Shown: piece after piece, positions 44,370 to 53,024 of the stretch
How positions within the stretch are numbered: position 1 is the first letter of the stretch
Layout: every line of letters begins with the position of its first letter
NCBI RefSeq assembly: GCF_024699985.1
Contig: NZ_JAJONA010000001.1
Span: forward strand, 1-64,000
Source of the DNA: Phenylobacterium sp. J367
Lineage (GTDB): Bacteria; Pseudomonadota; Alphaproteobacteria; Caulobacterales; Caulobacteraceae
Reading direction: 5' to 3'
Length of the DNA: 64,000 nucleotides
Translations under genes and position numbers: made by a program
The notes under the pieces: generated by a model
What the model saw: the letters and a program-made list of their open reading frames with translations, nothing else
The model's database searches: none
What the model was told of the DNA's origin: nothing

Positions 44370-45937
44370 CAGTACATCCTCCCGCCGTAGTACATGCCGG
44401 CGGCCTGCGCGACCTGACCGGCCGCGTTGGTGAAGTTGTTCGCATTCGCGATGGCGGCGTTCGCCGTGGTGTTGGCCCGGTTGTTGTTGTTGGCGATCGT
44501 GTTCTGGGCATAGACGTTGCCCGCGCTCGCCGTGCCGGCCGCCGCGTTCTGGCCGATGTTGGTCAGGTTGAACATGTCGGCGGTCTGCTGGTCGTAGCGC
44601 TGGGTCTGGTAGCCGCGGTCGGTATCGAACACGTTGTCCGAGCGGTTCACGCCCCAGCGGTAGGCGTCCGTTGCGTAGTTCCGGTCGAGGTTAAAGTTGG
44701 TGTTCGCGAAGTCGCGCTGGTCGGCCCACAGGTTGGTGCCGTAGGAGCGGTCAGACTCGAAGTTGTTGTTTAGGTTGTTCCGGTCGCTTTCGAAGACGCT
44801 GCGCCCATACCCGCGGTCGGACTCGAAATTGTCGTTCAGATTGTTCCGGTCGTTCTCGAAGACGTTCCGCCCATAGGTGCGGTCGCTCGCGAAGTTGTTG
44901 TTCAGATTGTTGCGGTCGCTTTCGAAGACGTTGCGCGAGAAGCCGCGATCCGTGTTGAACTGCGCCTGATCCGCCGAGTATCGGCGCATCGCACGGTCGA
45001 AGGCGGCCTGGAACTCCTGCGAGGCGGCTTCCTGGGCGTAGTTGTTGAACGCCTTGAGCGCCCCGCCCGACTTCAGGAGGCCGCGCGCGCCGTAGCCCTG
45101 GTTGACGCCCCGCATCCCCTCCTTGAGGCGGAACTGATAGCCGGGGTCGGCTTGGATGTTGTTCGGGTCGAAGTAGGAGCTGAACGACGGCGCCGATTGA
45201 TCGAACGTGAAGTCCGGCTGGTCTGGGCGGACGAACTCGGGCGCAACGCCTTGGTCGGGCCTGACAAACTCCGGCGAAACGCCTTGATCCGGGCGCGTGT
45301 AGTCCGGCGGCGGCTGGGTCCCCGGGCGCTCGAACGTCGGCGCAGGCTGCGCGTCGGGGCGCGTCGCCGTCATGAGGTCAGTCGGGGTCCCACCGGCACC
45401 GGTCTGGGCCGGCGGCGGGGCGTTCGGGTCGGCCGGAGTCGTCGGCTGTGCCGGCGTGGACTGGGTCTGCGGGAGTTGCCGCCCCTCGTTCTGCCCATAG
45501 GTCTGGTAGTGCCACTGGGCGAAGGTTTCCGGGCTTTGGAGGCCGTGCTGGCGGAAGGCCGGGCTGTTCGGGTCAGCCTTGGCGCTCTCCTCCTGGAACT
45601 CCCGCATGACGTCGGGGTTCGCCTGGAGGTAGGCGTTCCAGTCGGGCCCGCTGGGCGAAGCCGTCGAGCCACCGCCGGTGGCCGGGCCGCCACCCGTTGC
45701 GGGCGCCGCAGTCGGGCCAAGGACGCGCGTGCCGAGTTGAGAGACCGCCGCGCTCCCGACATCGCGGTAAGGCGACAGGTCGGAGCGCGTCTGGTTGTAG
45801 ATCTCCCGATTGACCTGCGCGTTCGCGTTGGCAGCGCTCTCCGCCGCGTCGGAGGCGCGGTTCGTCGCCGAGCGGTTGATGAGCGCAGAGCCGACCGCGC
45901 TGGCCGCGACTGCGGCAGCGACCCAAGGAAAAACCAT
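44369..45937 (-). CDS. DNA transfer/ejection protein with tandem repeats, 522 aa
   Basis: Begins MVFPWVAAAVAASAVGSALI, a hydrophobic Ala-rich start that looks like a membrane segment and is typical of podovirus DNA-transfer proteins. A Pro/Thr-rich middle (about 175-245) contains PEFVRPDQGVAPEFVRPDQ repeats. From about 335 to 430 a unit close to NVFESDRNNLNNNFESDR repeats about five times with drift. The C-terminus is Asn/Ala-rich and ends AAGMYYGGRMY. Complete only here; copy 1 holds a damaged 5' part. Confidence 0.65.
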   Translation of the reverse strand: MVFPWVAAAVAASAVGSALINRSATNRASDAAESAANANAQVNREIYNQTRSDLSPYRDVGSAAVSQLGTRVLGPTAAPATGGGPATGGGSTASPSGPDWNAYLQANPDVMREFQEESAKADPNSPAFRQHGLQSPETFAQWHYQTYGQNEGRQLPQTQSTPAQPTTPADPNAPPPAQTGAGGTPTDLMTATRPDAQPAPTFERPGTQPPPDYTRPDQGVSPEFVRPDQGVAPEFVRPDQPDFTFDQSAPSFSSYFDPNNIQADPGYQFRLKEGMRGVNQGYGARGLLKSGGALKAFNNYAQEAASQEFQAAFDRAMRRYSADQAQFNTDRGFSRNVFESDRNNLNNNFASDRTYGRNVFENDRNNLNDNFESDRGYGRSVFESDRNNLNNNFESDRSYGTNLWADQRDFANTNFNLDRNYATDAYRWGVNRSDNVFDTDRGYQTQRYDQQTADMFNLTNIGQNAAAGTASAGNVYAQNTIANNNNRANTTANAAIANANNFTNAAGQVAQAAGMYYGGRMY

Positions 45938-45949
45938 GCGTAGAGACCT

Positions 45950-46201
45950 TTAGGTGAAGGCTTCCCAGAACAGGTCCGTCCCGGTCCCGTCGCGGTTGGC
46001 GAGCGGGCCGCTCGGAAGCGGCTGGCGGGCGGGGAACGCGACGGCCCAGACGGAACGGAACTCGTTGGTGGCGAGGCCGGCGGAAACCAGCGGGGTGCGC
46101 GCCTGAAGCGCCCGCTCCGCGCCCTTGGCCCGCCACTGGGCGAGGAGAAGCGGCGCGGGCAGGCCCCCATCAAGGAACAGGCGCGCGGAACGGATGCTCA
46201 T
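45950..46201 (-). CDS. Hypothetical late protein, 83 aa (copy 2)
   Basis: Starts MSIRSARLFLDGGLPAPLLL, with ATGA coupling to the gp10-like gene, and ends 13 bases before the 522-residue ejection gene. No family recognised; conserved identically in both copies. Confidence 0.7.
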   Translation of the reverse strand: MSIRSARLFLDGGLPAPLLLAQWRAKGAERALQARTPLVSAGLATNEFRSVWAVAFPARQPLPSGPLANRDGTGTDLFWEAFT

Positions 46202-47608
46202 GCCGCGTTCGCCACCAGCCGCTTGAACACCCGGCCGATGGGGTCGGACACTCGGAACTGAACGACCGCCATCTGGTGCGCCGGGACTGAGCCAAGCGCG
46301 TTAAACCGGGGGAAGGTCTTGTATTCGCCCGTCGCCCCCATCGGGCGCTCTTTCCAGGCGCCGAACAGCTTGCCGGTGTCGCGCGAGATGCGGAGCTGAA
46401 TCTTCGGGTCGGAGCCGTCCCCGTCGCGCGGCGCATCGCCGAGGTCGCAGATCATCGTCAGGCTGGCGATCGGCTGCGGAACCTCCGCCGCCTCGATCAG
46501 TGCGCAGCCCTGCGTGATGACCGGATCAGAGACGTCCGTCCGCCGATCTTCGTCCAGCCGATAGACCGTGGCGGCCAGCGCATCGCACGCCAGAACCACG
46601 TCGCCGATGTTGCAGCCGAGGTTGGCCCGCCAGTAGTCGTAACCGTAGCTCTCGAAGGTGGTCCAGCGCTCCCCCTTCCCCGTCGAGGTCATAGACCCAG
46701 GTCGAGGACTGCGAGAGGCGCAGGACGTAGAACCGGTGGCCCGGGATGGTGAAGGTCCAGGCGACCAGATCCATGCTGTCCGCCTCGGCGATCAGCTTGG
46801 CGAGGCCCGGGGCCGAGACGATGCCCGGAACCCCGCCATCCCACCGCCGCACGTTGCAGCGGCTGTCCACGAACATCAGCGTCCCGACGCAGTTGACCGC
46901 CGTCGCCCGCGCCCGGCATCCGAAATCGTCGTCAAGCCCGCCATAGGGCGCGAACGGGTTGTTGCCGTCGCCGCTCAGCGCGAACACCTGGAAGGTGCTG
47001 GAGCCCAGCATGGCGAGCTGATCGCCCCGGGTCCGCACCGCCACCAGCGGGTCAGGCGCATATTCCGCCGACTGGAAGTCGAGGGGTTCCCACGAAACCG
47101 CCGCCGGGGCGAGGTAATAGAACTTGTCCGTGCCCGACGCGGAGGCGACGAAGTTCCCGGCGATGAAATCCACCGACGAGGCCCCAGCCTCCGGAAAGCT
47201 GGTGTCCTGCGTGACGAGGCCGTTCAGAACCTTGTAGAGCGCGCCGCCCGAGGCGATGTAGGCCACGCTGTTGAGGTCGGCGTCCTGCCCGAACGCGATA
47301 TCCACCAGGTCATCGCCCGCCACCGCTCCGGTGAGCGCGGTCAGGACCCCGGCGGCCGTCAGGGTGTAAACGGCGGCCCCCGAGACCACGATGGCGCTGT
47401 TGTCGAACAGTCCGTCCCGAAAGCCGATGCCGCGAAGCTGGCCGGAGCCCACCGTCTTGAAGCTGGCGAGACCGGGCCGGGCGCGGAGTTGCAGCCGCGA
47501 GCCCGAAGGCGTCAGCACGCTCTCGGCGTAGAGGTTCTTGCACACCAGCGTCGGATTGCCGGTGCGCTCGTAGGCTCCGAATCCCAAGGCGATCTCACTC
47601 ATGGCCAC
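46198..47608 (-). CDS. P22 gp10-like packaged DNA stabilisation protein, frameshifted (copy 2)
   Basis: Reads in frame from 47608 for about 310 residues until the C run at 46671-46675, which has five C against four in copy 1. After that the second half continues in another frame to 46198 with the correct C-terminus (FNALGSVPAHQMAVVQFRVS). Repairing this one base gives 469 residues. P22 gp10 caps the packaged head above gp4; the order adaptor, spike, gp10-like, ejection proteins fits this. Confidence 0.65.
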
Positions 47609-48012
47609 CCCGCATCAAGGTCTATCGCGTCGAGGTCGGCCCGGGTCTCGGCGCTCCGCACCAGATCCTTCATCCGCCACCAGTTGGCCTGTGCGACCGC
47701 CGCCCACGCCCGCAGCGCCCGAAGGATCAGCGACGCCTCGGAAAACGACACCACGAACGAGCGGTTGGAGGTCGCCCGGAAGCCTATCGGGATCGGCTCA
47801 TCTCCCAGGCCGATCGCCTCCGCCTCGACGCACATGCCGAGCATCGCCAGCCAGTTCGTCCGATCCAGCTCGTTGCGGCATTGAAGGGTTTCCCCCTCGC
47901 CGAGGGCTGGGGCCGGGAAGCCACCGGCCAGGAAACGCTCGTAGCGAGAGTCGATCTGAGCGAGCCGCCGCTTCCGCCAAGGCGAGTTCGGGGTCAGGTC
48001 GTCCACCATCAA
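47599..48012 (-). CDS. DUF4376-like late protein (intact copy)
   Basis: 137 residues. WRKRRLAQIDSRYERFLAGG, LQCRNELDRTNWLAMLGMCV, and a helical end (ALRAWAAVAQANWWRMKDLV) follow the DUF4376 pattern, a domain often in or beside phage tail fibre genes. It overlaps the gp10-like gene start by 10 bases. Function unknown; tail association inferred. Confidence 0.6.
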   Translation of the reverse strand: MMVDDLTPNSPWRKRRLAQIDSRYERFLAGGFPAPALGEGETLQCRNELDRTNWLAMLGMCVEAEAIGLGDEPIPIGFRATSNRSFVVSFSEASLILRALRAWAAVAQANWWRMKDLVRSAETRADLDAIDLDAGWP

Positions 48013-48057
48013 ACACCGCTCCCAGATGCGCGCAGGCGGCGCGCTGAGCGCGTTCGC

Positions 48058-48945
48058 CTAGGTGCGCCTCAGGACGGCGCGAAAGTGATCAATTGACGCC
48101 GGATCGCCCGGTGGGTTGCTCCTCGCTCCGGCCGCGTTCATTGCCTGCACATAAAGTTCCGGAAGCAGCCGATAGAGCGCAGTGCGCGCCCTCCATGAAA
48201 GCGATTGCGGACCGGCTGGCCCCTTGTGCGCCTTTTGCTCGAAGCTTACGATTTCGAAACCGTGCGCTCGCGCTGCTGCGGCGAGCGACTGACGGTTCCA
48301 TGCGATGTGATGCTCAAAAAGATTCAGATAAGGCCAGTCCCCGGGGCGTCGTCGCATTGCGTCGGCGTCGCCGGTTTCAATGACGAGCCATCCGCTAGGC
48401 TTGAGCATGGATCGGCAGTTACCCAGTGCGGCGGACGGGTCGTACAGGTGCTCGAAGATATCGAATGCGGTTATGACGTCGTAAGGCCTTCCGCTCCACA
48501 TGAGTTCAGAGCTGTCGAGGAAGCCCTCGATGAATTCGCCGCCACCGGCGGTGTCGAGCCGGTTGAACCGAACAATATCAAGGGCTGATCGCCGCCCGCC
48601 CGCGGGCAGCGCCGCCAGCCACTCTCCGCCCGCCGCGCCGACATCGAGGATGTCAGCCCCGACAAGATCAAGCGCCTCAAGGCAGGCGATCTCGTCGGCG
48701 TAGTCATAGTTGCCGCCCCACAGCGACCCCTCGGCATCGGACGTCGCGTCGGTGAGTTCTTGCGGTGCTGGAACGACGGCCTTGAAGACAAGCCCACACG
48801 TTACACACCTATGTAAAGCAACGCCGCCCCTCGGCATCGGACGGCGACTGCCCCCAAAGCTATAGTATTTTGCCCTTAGCTTGCCGATCTTAGCGGACGC
48901 TGGTTCCTGGCAGGCTGGGCAGGCCCGCAATTCGATCCACTGCAT
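48058..48945 (-). CDS. Class I SAM-dependent methyltransferase (intact copy)
   Basis: 295 residues. An N-terminal zinc ribbon (CPAC at about 9-12 and CVTC at about 48-51) precedes the Methyltransf_23-type core: ADILDVGAAGGEWLAALPAG binds SAM, ITAFDIFEHLYDPSAALGNC and GWLVIETGD follow. Such zinc-ribbon methyltransferases usually act on sugars or polyketides rather than DNA. It lies between the spike and the DUF4376-like gene, so it may modify surface glycans or a virion protein. The flanks and the gene are noticeably richer in A and T than neighbours, which hints at transfer. Confidence 0.75.
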   Translation of the reverse strand: MQWIELRACPACQEPASAKIGKLRAKYYSFGGSRRPMPRGGVALHRCVTCGLVFKAVVPAPQELTDATSDAEGSLWGGNYDYADEIACLEALDLVGADILDVGAAGGEWLAALPAGGRRSALDIVRFNRLDTAGGGEFIEGFLDSSELMWSGRPYDVITAFDIFEHLYDPSAALGNCRSMLKPSGWLVIETGDADAMRRRPGDWPYLNLFEHHIAWNRQSLAAAARAHGFEIVSFEQKAHKGPAGPQSLSWRARTALYRLLPELYVQAMNAAGARSNPPGDPASIDHFRAVLRRT

Positions 48946-48983
48946 TCCGGAACCGTATTACTGTTTAGGCGCCGGGACAACGG

Positions 48984-50588
48984 CTACGCCCAGCCCTGCG
49001 CGACCAGAGCATCGTACGTGACCTGCGCGTAGCCGGTGTTGCCCTTGGTGTTCGGATGGTAATCGGCGGCGGAAGTCAGGCAAGACAGCGGCCACAACCC
49101 ATCCGCCACGTACTGCGTATCGTCCACCCCGCCGTCGCTCAGCGACTGCATGTAGGCCAGGACCGGCACGGTGTTGTTCGGGTAGGCCGCCACGATGGCG
49201 TTCCACTTGGCGTCGCGGGCGATGCGGCCCGCCGAGCCCGTGGTTTCGCCCACCCCGATACCCGGCTCGATGATCAGGAAGCGGCTGTGGTTCAGCCGGC
49301 CGATGATCTCCGCGTAGGTCGCGAGGATCGTGGAAATATCCATGCCCGACATGTCGTCGGTCATGATCAGGGTGTCGCGCCAGAAGGCCGGGGTCAGCGC
49401 CCAGCGCGCGGCCTGTTCAACGAGGGTCGAGCCCCCGACGCCATCCATGCTGAGCGGGACGGTGAGAAGCGAATCCAGCGCCGAGCGCCAGCCGGAGGAG
49501 GCGAAGCTGTCGCCCAGCCCGTGGATGGCTCGCGTGCGCACGGGAAACAGGGTGGCCCGCTCGCTCAGATCCGGGATGCGCCGGGGCGCGTAGGCCAGCC
49601 GGGCAACCGTCCCGAACCACTGGTCGCCGCCGATCTTGTTGCCGATCACCAGCCGGGTTGGAGAGGGCACCGTGGCGCTGGTCGCGCCGGTCTCCGCCGC
49701 CCCGTTGAAGGACGCGGCCATGTCGTTGGCTCTCCAGGCCAGTGCGATCCCCTGGTCTTCGTCGGACTGGATGCCGACGAGACTCGGGTTCATCTGGGTA
49801 ACGCCGCCATCCACGACGATTGCCGAGAGGTTCGCGCCCGCCGAAGAGCGATAGATCGCCAGCCGCTCGTTGTTGCTGGTGTCATCGATCTGGACCAGCA
49901 TCTGATCCGAGGTGCGGAAGCCCTGCGCGGTGCGAGCCCACGCGACCAGCGTGCCTTCGGTGTCGCTCCAGCCGGTGAAGGGCTTGGAGGAGCCATTCGG
50001 GCCGATGACCAGGCTGTCCGCCGCGGTCCGGCTGGTCGCCATGAACGTCGAGGGATAGTCGCGCTCGCACTGGAAGCGCGTTACGTCGCCCGAGACCGTG
50101 AACGTGACCGCCGTCGTGCCGCCAAGCGTGAAGGTGACGGGGTTGCCTTCCGTCACGGTGCCGGTTGGGCCGCCCGACAGCTCAACCGAACCCGCGCCCT
50201 CAAGCCAGCAGACGTAGGTGGCTGCGGCGAGGCTTTGGGTCTGCGTGGCCGGTGCGGTCGGGCTCGTAAGGAACTGCGCGCGGTTGGCTTCCAGCACGAG
50301 GCCAAGGCCCTTCGCCGCCGCCGTCCGGTGCTGGCGGAGCGTGCCGCTGGAGGCCACCGCCCACGCCCCGGTGCTGTCGCGGTAGCCCGCCGCCGAGGCG
50401 CGACCGAACGTGGCTCCGATGGCCGTCAGCCAGCCGCTCAGCGTCGGATAGAGCGTGCCGTTGTAGTAGTACCGCCCGGCGACAAAATCCGCGTCCCACA
50501 GGAAAGCGTCGCCCTGGTCGTCGCGCAGAACCCAGGCATCGGGCGCTTGTCCCTGCCCCGTCAGCCCCAGCGAGAGCCCGATTTCCAT
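48984..50588 (-). CDS. Tail spike with C-terminal SGNH hydrolase (intact copy)
   Basis: 534 residues. The first about 110 residues (MEIGLSLGLTGQGQAPDAWV, RYYYNGTLYPTLSGWLTAIG) form the part expected to sit on the virion. Residues about 115-330 are beta-rich and lectin-like. The C-terminal about 190 residues are an SGNH esterase: GLGDSFASSGW holds the nucleophile Ser, and SAADYHPNTKGNTGYAQVTY the Asp-xx-His pair. It likely deacetylates or cleaves a host surface polysaccharide. It follows the spike base protein gene by four bases, as in gene transfer agents and related phages. Confidence 0.8.
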   Translation of the reverse strand: MEIGLSLGLTGQGQAPDAWVLRDDQGDAFLWDADFVAGRYYYNGTLYPTLSGWLTAIGATFGRASAAGYRDSTGAWAVASSGTLRQHRTAAAKGLGLVLEANRAQFLTSPTAPATQTQSLAAATYVCWLEGAGSVELSGGPTGTVTEGNPVTFTLGGTTAVTFTVSGDVTRFQCERDYPSTFMATSRTAADSLVIGPNGSSKPFTGWSDTEGTLVAWARTAQGFRTSDQMLVQIDDTSNNERLAIYRSSAGANLSAIVVDGGVTQMNPSLVGIQSDEDQGIALAWRANDMAASFNGAAETGATSATVPSPTRLVIGNKIGGDQWFGTVARLAYAPRRIPDLSERATLFPVRTRAIHGLGDSFASSGWRSALDSLLTVPLSMDGVGGSTLVEQAARWALTPAFWRDTLIMTDDMSGMDISTILATYAEIIGRLNHSRFLIIEPGIGVGETTGSAGRIARDAKWNAIVAAYPNNTVPVLAYMQSLSDGGVDDTQYVADGLWPLSCLTSAADYHPNTKGNTGYAQVTYDALVAQGWA

Positions 50589-50592
50589 CGAC

Positions 50593-50835
50593 CTAGTACA
50601 GCGCCACGATGTCTGTGGCGTCGGTGCCCGTATCGAGCACCTTAGTCACCTGAATTGGAAGAACAGCGCCAGACGGTACGTTGGCAAACGTGGCGTTGCC
50701 GCCCTCTGCCATGGTGACGGTCAAAGGGCCTCCCGTGCCGACATACAGGGCGCGAGTTGCCGGGATGATTGTCGCATCACTCTGCGTAACCGCCACAGCC
50801 CTGCTGGCGCTGTACGTGCCGGTGCTCTTGCCCAT
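50593..50835 (-). CDS. Spike base protein, RCAP_Rcc01079 family (copy 2)
   Basis: 80 residues from ATG 50835 (MGKSTGTYSASRAVAVTQSD). ATIIPATRALYVGTGGPLTV, NVPSGAVLPIQVTKVLDTGT and the final ATDIVALY match the family named after the head-spike base protein of the Rhodobacter capsulatus gene transfer agent. It should anchor the SGNH spike encoded next. An open frame upstream of the ATG is ignored because it lies opposite the adaptor gene. Confidence 0.85.
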   Translation of the reverse strand: MGKSTGTYSASRAVAVTQSDATIIPATRALYVGTGGPLTVTMAEGGNATFANVPSGAVLPIQVTKVLDTGTDATDIVALY

Positions 50836-50846
50836 GACGGCTCCTG

Positions 50847-51557
50847 CTAGTGATAGGGTGAGAGGAAGACCGACGCCTCTTCCTCGTCCCAGGACGAGAG
50901 TTGCGCGTAGAGGTCGCCGGCGCGGGCCTTGATCTCCGCGTACCCGGTCGGGTCGGTCAGGTGCATTCGGAACGGAAGGGCCAGCCTGGCGGCCAGGCCG
51001 TATTGCAGGACTTCCAGCCATTCCTGCGGGAGGTCGAAGTCGTTCTCCAGCGCGTCGAGGTCTTCGATCACCCGGAGATAGGTCACCCGGAGCGTGGTGG
51101 AGGCTGCGATGGTCGCGTCCGGCACGGGCCAGACGTAGAGCGTGCGCGTGGCCCGCTGAGGGTCGAAATAGGCGCCCAGCGGCGAGCCGGTGGAGAGCTT
51201 GTTCGGAAGCTCCTCGTACTCGTCGCGGCTGTAGATCTCCAGCGGCAGGTCGTTCTGCGACGTCCCCGAGCCGATCCGGCGGCGGGCGGACAGAACCTTG
51301 CGCATCAGGGTCACGGGAGACGACGTGTAGGAGGCGGTCGAAGCCACCAGCGTCACGGCGGCTTCGGTCTTCAGCCAGAGCTTCGGCGCCGGGTCCGCAC
51401 CCCAGGTTTTAACCATGAGGTTCAGTTGCTCGAGCGCCTTGTCCATCTCCTCGGCGTCGGGGTCCTCACCCAGTGCACGCGCGCCGATCAGGATCAACGC
51501 CGCCGTGGCGATCTGGCGAACCGTGCGGGTGAAATCGACCGAACCTGACGTGGCCAT
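50847..51557 (-). CDS. P22 gp4-like head-to-tail adaptor (copy 2)
   Basis: 236 residues. The N-terminal helices VRQIATAALILIGARALGED and EEMDKALEQLNLMVKTWGAD, the central SYTSSPVTLMRKVLSARRRI and the C-terminal LPQEWLEVLQYGLAARLALP follow the gp4/tail accessory factor pattern. Such proteins bind below the portal and start tail assembly. Position downstream of the capsid genes agrees. Confidence 0.7.
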   Translation of the reverse strand: MATSGSVDFTRTVRQIATAALILIGARALGEDPDAEEMDKALEQLNLMVKTWGADPAPKLWLKTEAAVTLVASTASYTSSPVTLMRKVLSARRRIGSGTSQNDLPLEIYSRDEYEELPNKLSTGSPLGAYFDPQRATRTLYVWPVPDATIAASTTLRVTYLRVIEDLDALENDFDLPQEWLEVLQYGLAARLALPFRMHLTDPTGYAEIKARAGDLYAQLSSWDEEEASVFLSPYH

Positions 51558-51799
51558 CAGAGGTCGCTCTGGGTCACGTCGCCGGGCGACAGGAAGGTGT
51601 CGGTCGGTTCAGGGCTCGCCCACGGAACCCGCTGGTTGTCGGGGATGCCGCGCACGAAGTCCTGCGGGTGGCGCTGGTCAGCGAACCGGCGCAGCACATA
51701 GGCCCCGTCCCACTGCTTCACGCAGTCCGAGGCCCACGCCTTAAAACCGCTCCGCTGGCAGATTACTCTCCAGTCGCCGATGCGCTGTTCATCCGACAT
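51557..51799 (-). CDS. Small conserved podophage protein, 80 aa (copy 2)
   Basis: VKQWDGAYVLRRFADQRHPQ, then DFVRGIPDNQRVPWASPEPT: a short family common beside podovirus adaptor genes. In many relatives a C-x-x-C opens the protein; here only single Cys remain (ICQRSG, SDCV), so metal binding is doubtful. Function unknown. Confidence 0.7.
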   Translation of the reverse strand: MSDEQRIGDWRVICQRSGFKAWASDCVKQWDGAYVLRRFADQRHPQDFVRGIPDNQRVPWASPEPTDTFLSPGDVTQSDL

Positions 51800-52496
51800 G
51801 CGCGAGGCCCTTCATGGCAAGAATTGCGCCGATCATGCCGCCCCCCATGACCTCCACCTCGTAGTCGGCGAAGCTGAGCTGGTTCACCGCGTCCTGCGCC
51901 TCGCAGGCCCACGTCGTGGTGGTGCGGAACTCCTGGTCGCCGACCTCGACGGTCACGTCCTGCCCGCTGTGGGGCTGGCTGACGGCGTGGTCGCGGCCAT
52001 CCATGTAGCAACCGTCCCAGCCGAAGGTGCGGAAGCGCCTCCAGCCCATCATCCGGAAGAGGCTCATCGCCGTCAGCGTGATGCTGCACGCCGTGGGCAC
52101 GCCGGCCGGGTGGCTGTCGCCGATGTGCCAGAGGCGGGCGTCCCGGCCCTCCAGCGCGGCGAAGACGTCGCTGTGGCACTTGCTGGCGACGAAGTAGGTG
52201 GTGGACGCCGGAGCGCCCTTCAGGAAGCTCGCCACGAGCGGTTGCGGATCGCAGCCCGCCCAGTAGGTCGGCGTCCCAAGCTTCAGCGCTCCGTTGAGCG
52301 CGAGAGTGGTCTGGTGCTGACAGCGGTTGATCGCCTCGACGGCGCTGGGGCCGTTGGCGATGATCGTCAGGACGCCGGGCTTGTCGGCCTCGGGTTTCGC
52401 TTCGGGAAGGCCGCGCGCCGTGTTCTCCACGACGCGCTTCGCCAACACATCGTCCGGATAGGGAACCCGAACGTCGAAGTCGATGATGCCGAGCAT
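51789..52496 (-). CDS. DUF115/MptE-like Rossmann protein (intact copy)
   Basis: 235 residues. VLTIIANGPSAVEAINRCQ, TTLALNGALKLG and FGWDGCYMDGRDHAV follow the DUF115/MptE-like pattern (GNGPS, NG), a group that includes pterin pyrophosphokinases and flagellin-glycosylation (Maf) proteins. Its place between virion genes is odd for an enzyme; it might alter a glycan or a nucleotide. The family call is tentative. Confidence 0.5.
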   Translation of the reverse strand: MLGIIDFDVRVPYPDDVLAKRVVENTARGLPEAKPEADKPGVLTIIANGPSAVEAINRCQHQTTLALNGALKLGTPTYWAGCDPQPLVASFLKGAPASTTYFVASKCHSDVFAALEGRDARLWHIGDSHPAGVPTACSITLTAMSLFRMMGWRRFRTFGWDGCYMDGRDHAVSQPHSGQDVTVEVGDQEFRTTTTWACEAQDAVNQLSFADYEVEVMGGGMIGAILAMKGLAHVG

Positions 52497-52907
52497 CAGG
52501 CGCCGGCGACCACGCGCCAGCGGGTGGCGTCCTGCGCGATGTAGATGTTGCCCTTGTTCTGGGCGATGGTCTGCGTGCCGACCGCGTTGGTCGAGGCCGC
52601 GTTGATCCGGCCGCCGGTCTGCGGATAGACCTTCACGGCGGTCGCCGCGTCGTTATGGATCGACACCACCTTGCCGGTCGCCGCGGTAGGCAGCTTCACG
52701 GCGCGGGTCGTGGCCGAGACGGTCGTCACGATGTTGTGGAAGGCGGTGAGCGCCGTGGCGTTCGCCTGGCTGTTGGAGCCCGCGGCGACGACCGTCGCAA
52801 CGGACTTGACCTGAAGGCCGGCCAGGGGCGCCGGTCACGTCGCCGACGATGTTGCCGATGAAGCCGAGGGTCGATTGCACGTACCCGCGGAATTTCGTGG
52901 TGGCCAT
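52496..52907 (-). CDS. Probable small virion structural protein, frameshifted (copy 2)
   Basis: Same gene as 7391-7801. Copy 2 has four G instead of three near 52827, which breaks the frame after about residue 26. Confidence 0.6.
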
Positions 52908-52986
52908 GTGGGGTGTCCCCTAGAGGGTGCGCCCGTCCGTCTCTCTAGGCGTCGCCTTAGGCGTCTGACGGGCTGGAAAAGGAGGT

Positions 52987-53010
52987 GGGGCGAGCCCGAA
53001 GGCCCGCCCC
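52987..53010 (-). terminator. Hairpin after the capsid gene (copy 2)
   Basis: On the minus strand GGGGCGGGCC-TTCG-GGCTCGCCCC, a stable stem with tetraloop, followed after four bases by CCTTTTCC. Placed 14 bases past the capsid stop codon; it may end part of the transcripts or protect the capsid mRNA. Confidence 0.65.
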
Positions 53011-53024
53011 TAGTCGATGCCGGA

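Noticed and set aside
45080-45120. Tandem prophage joint
   Set aside because: The joint of the repeat unit lies within a virion gene, with no attachment site or host sequence.
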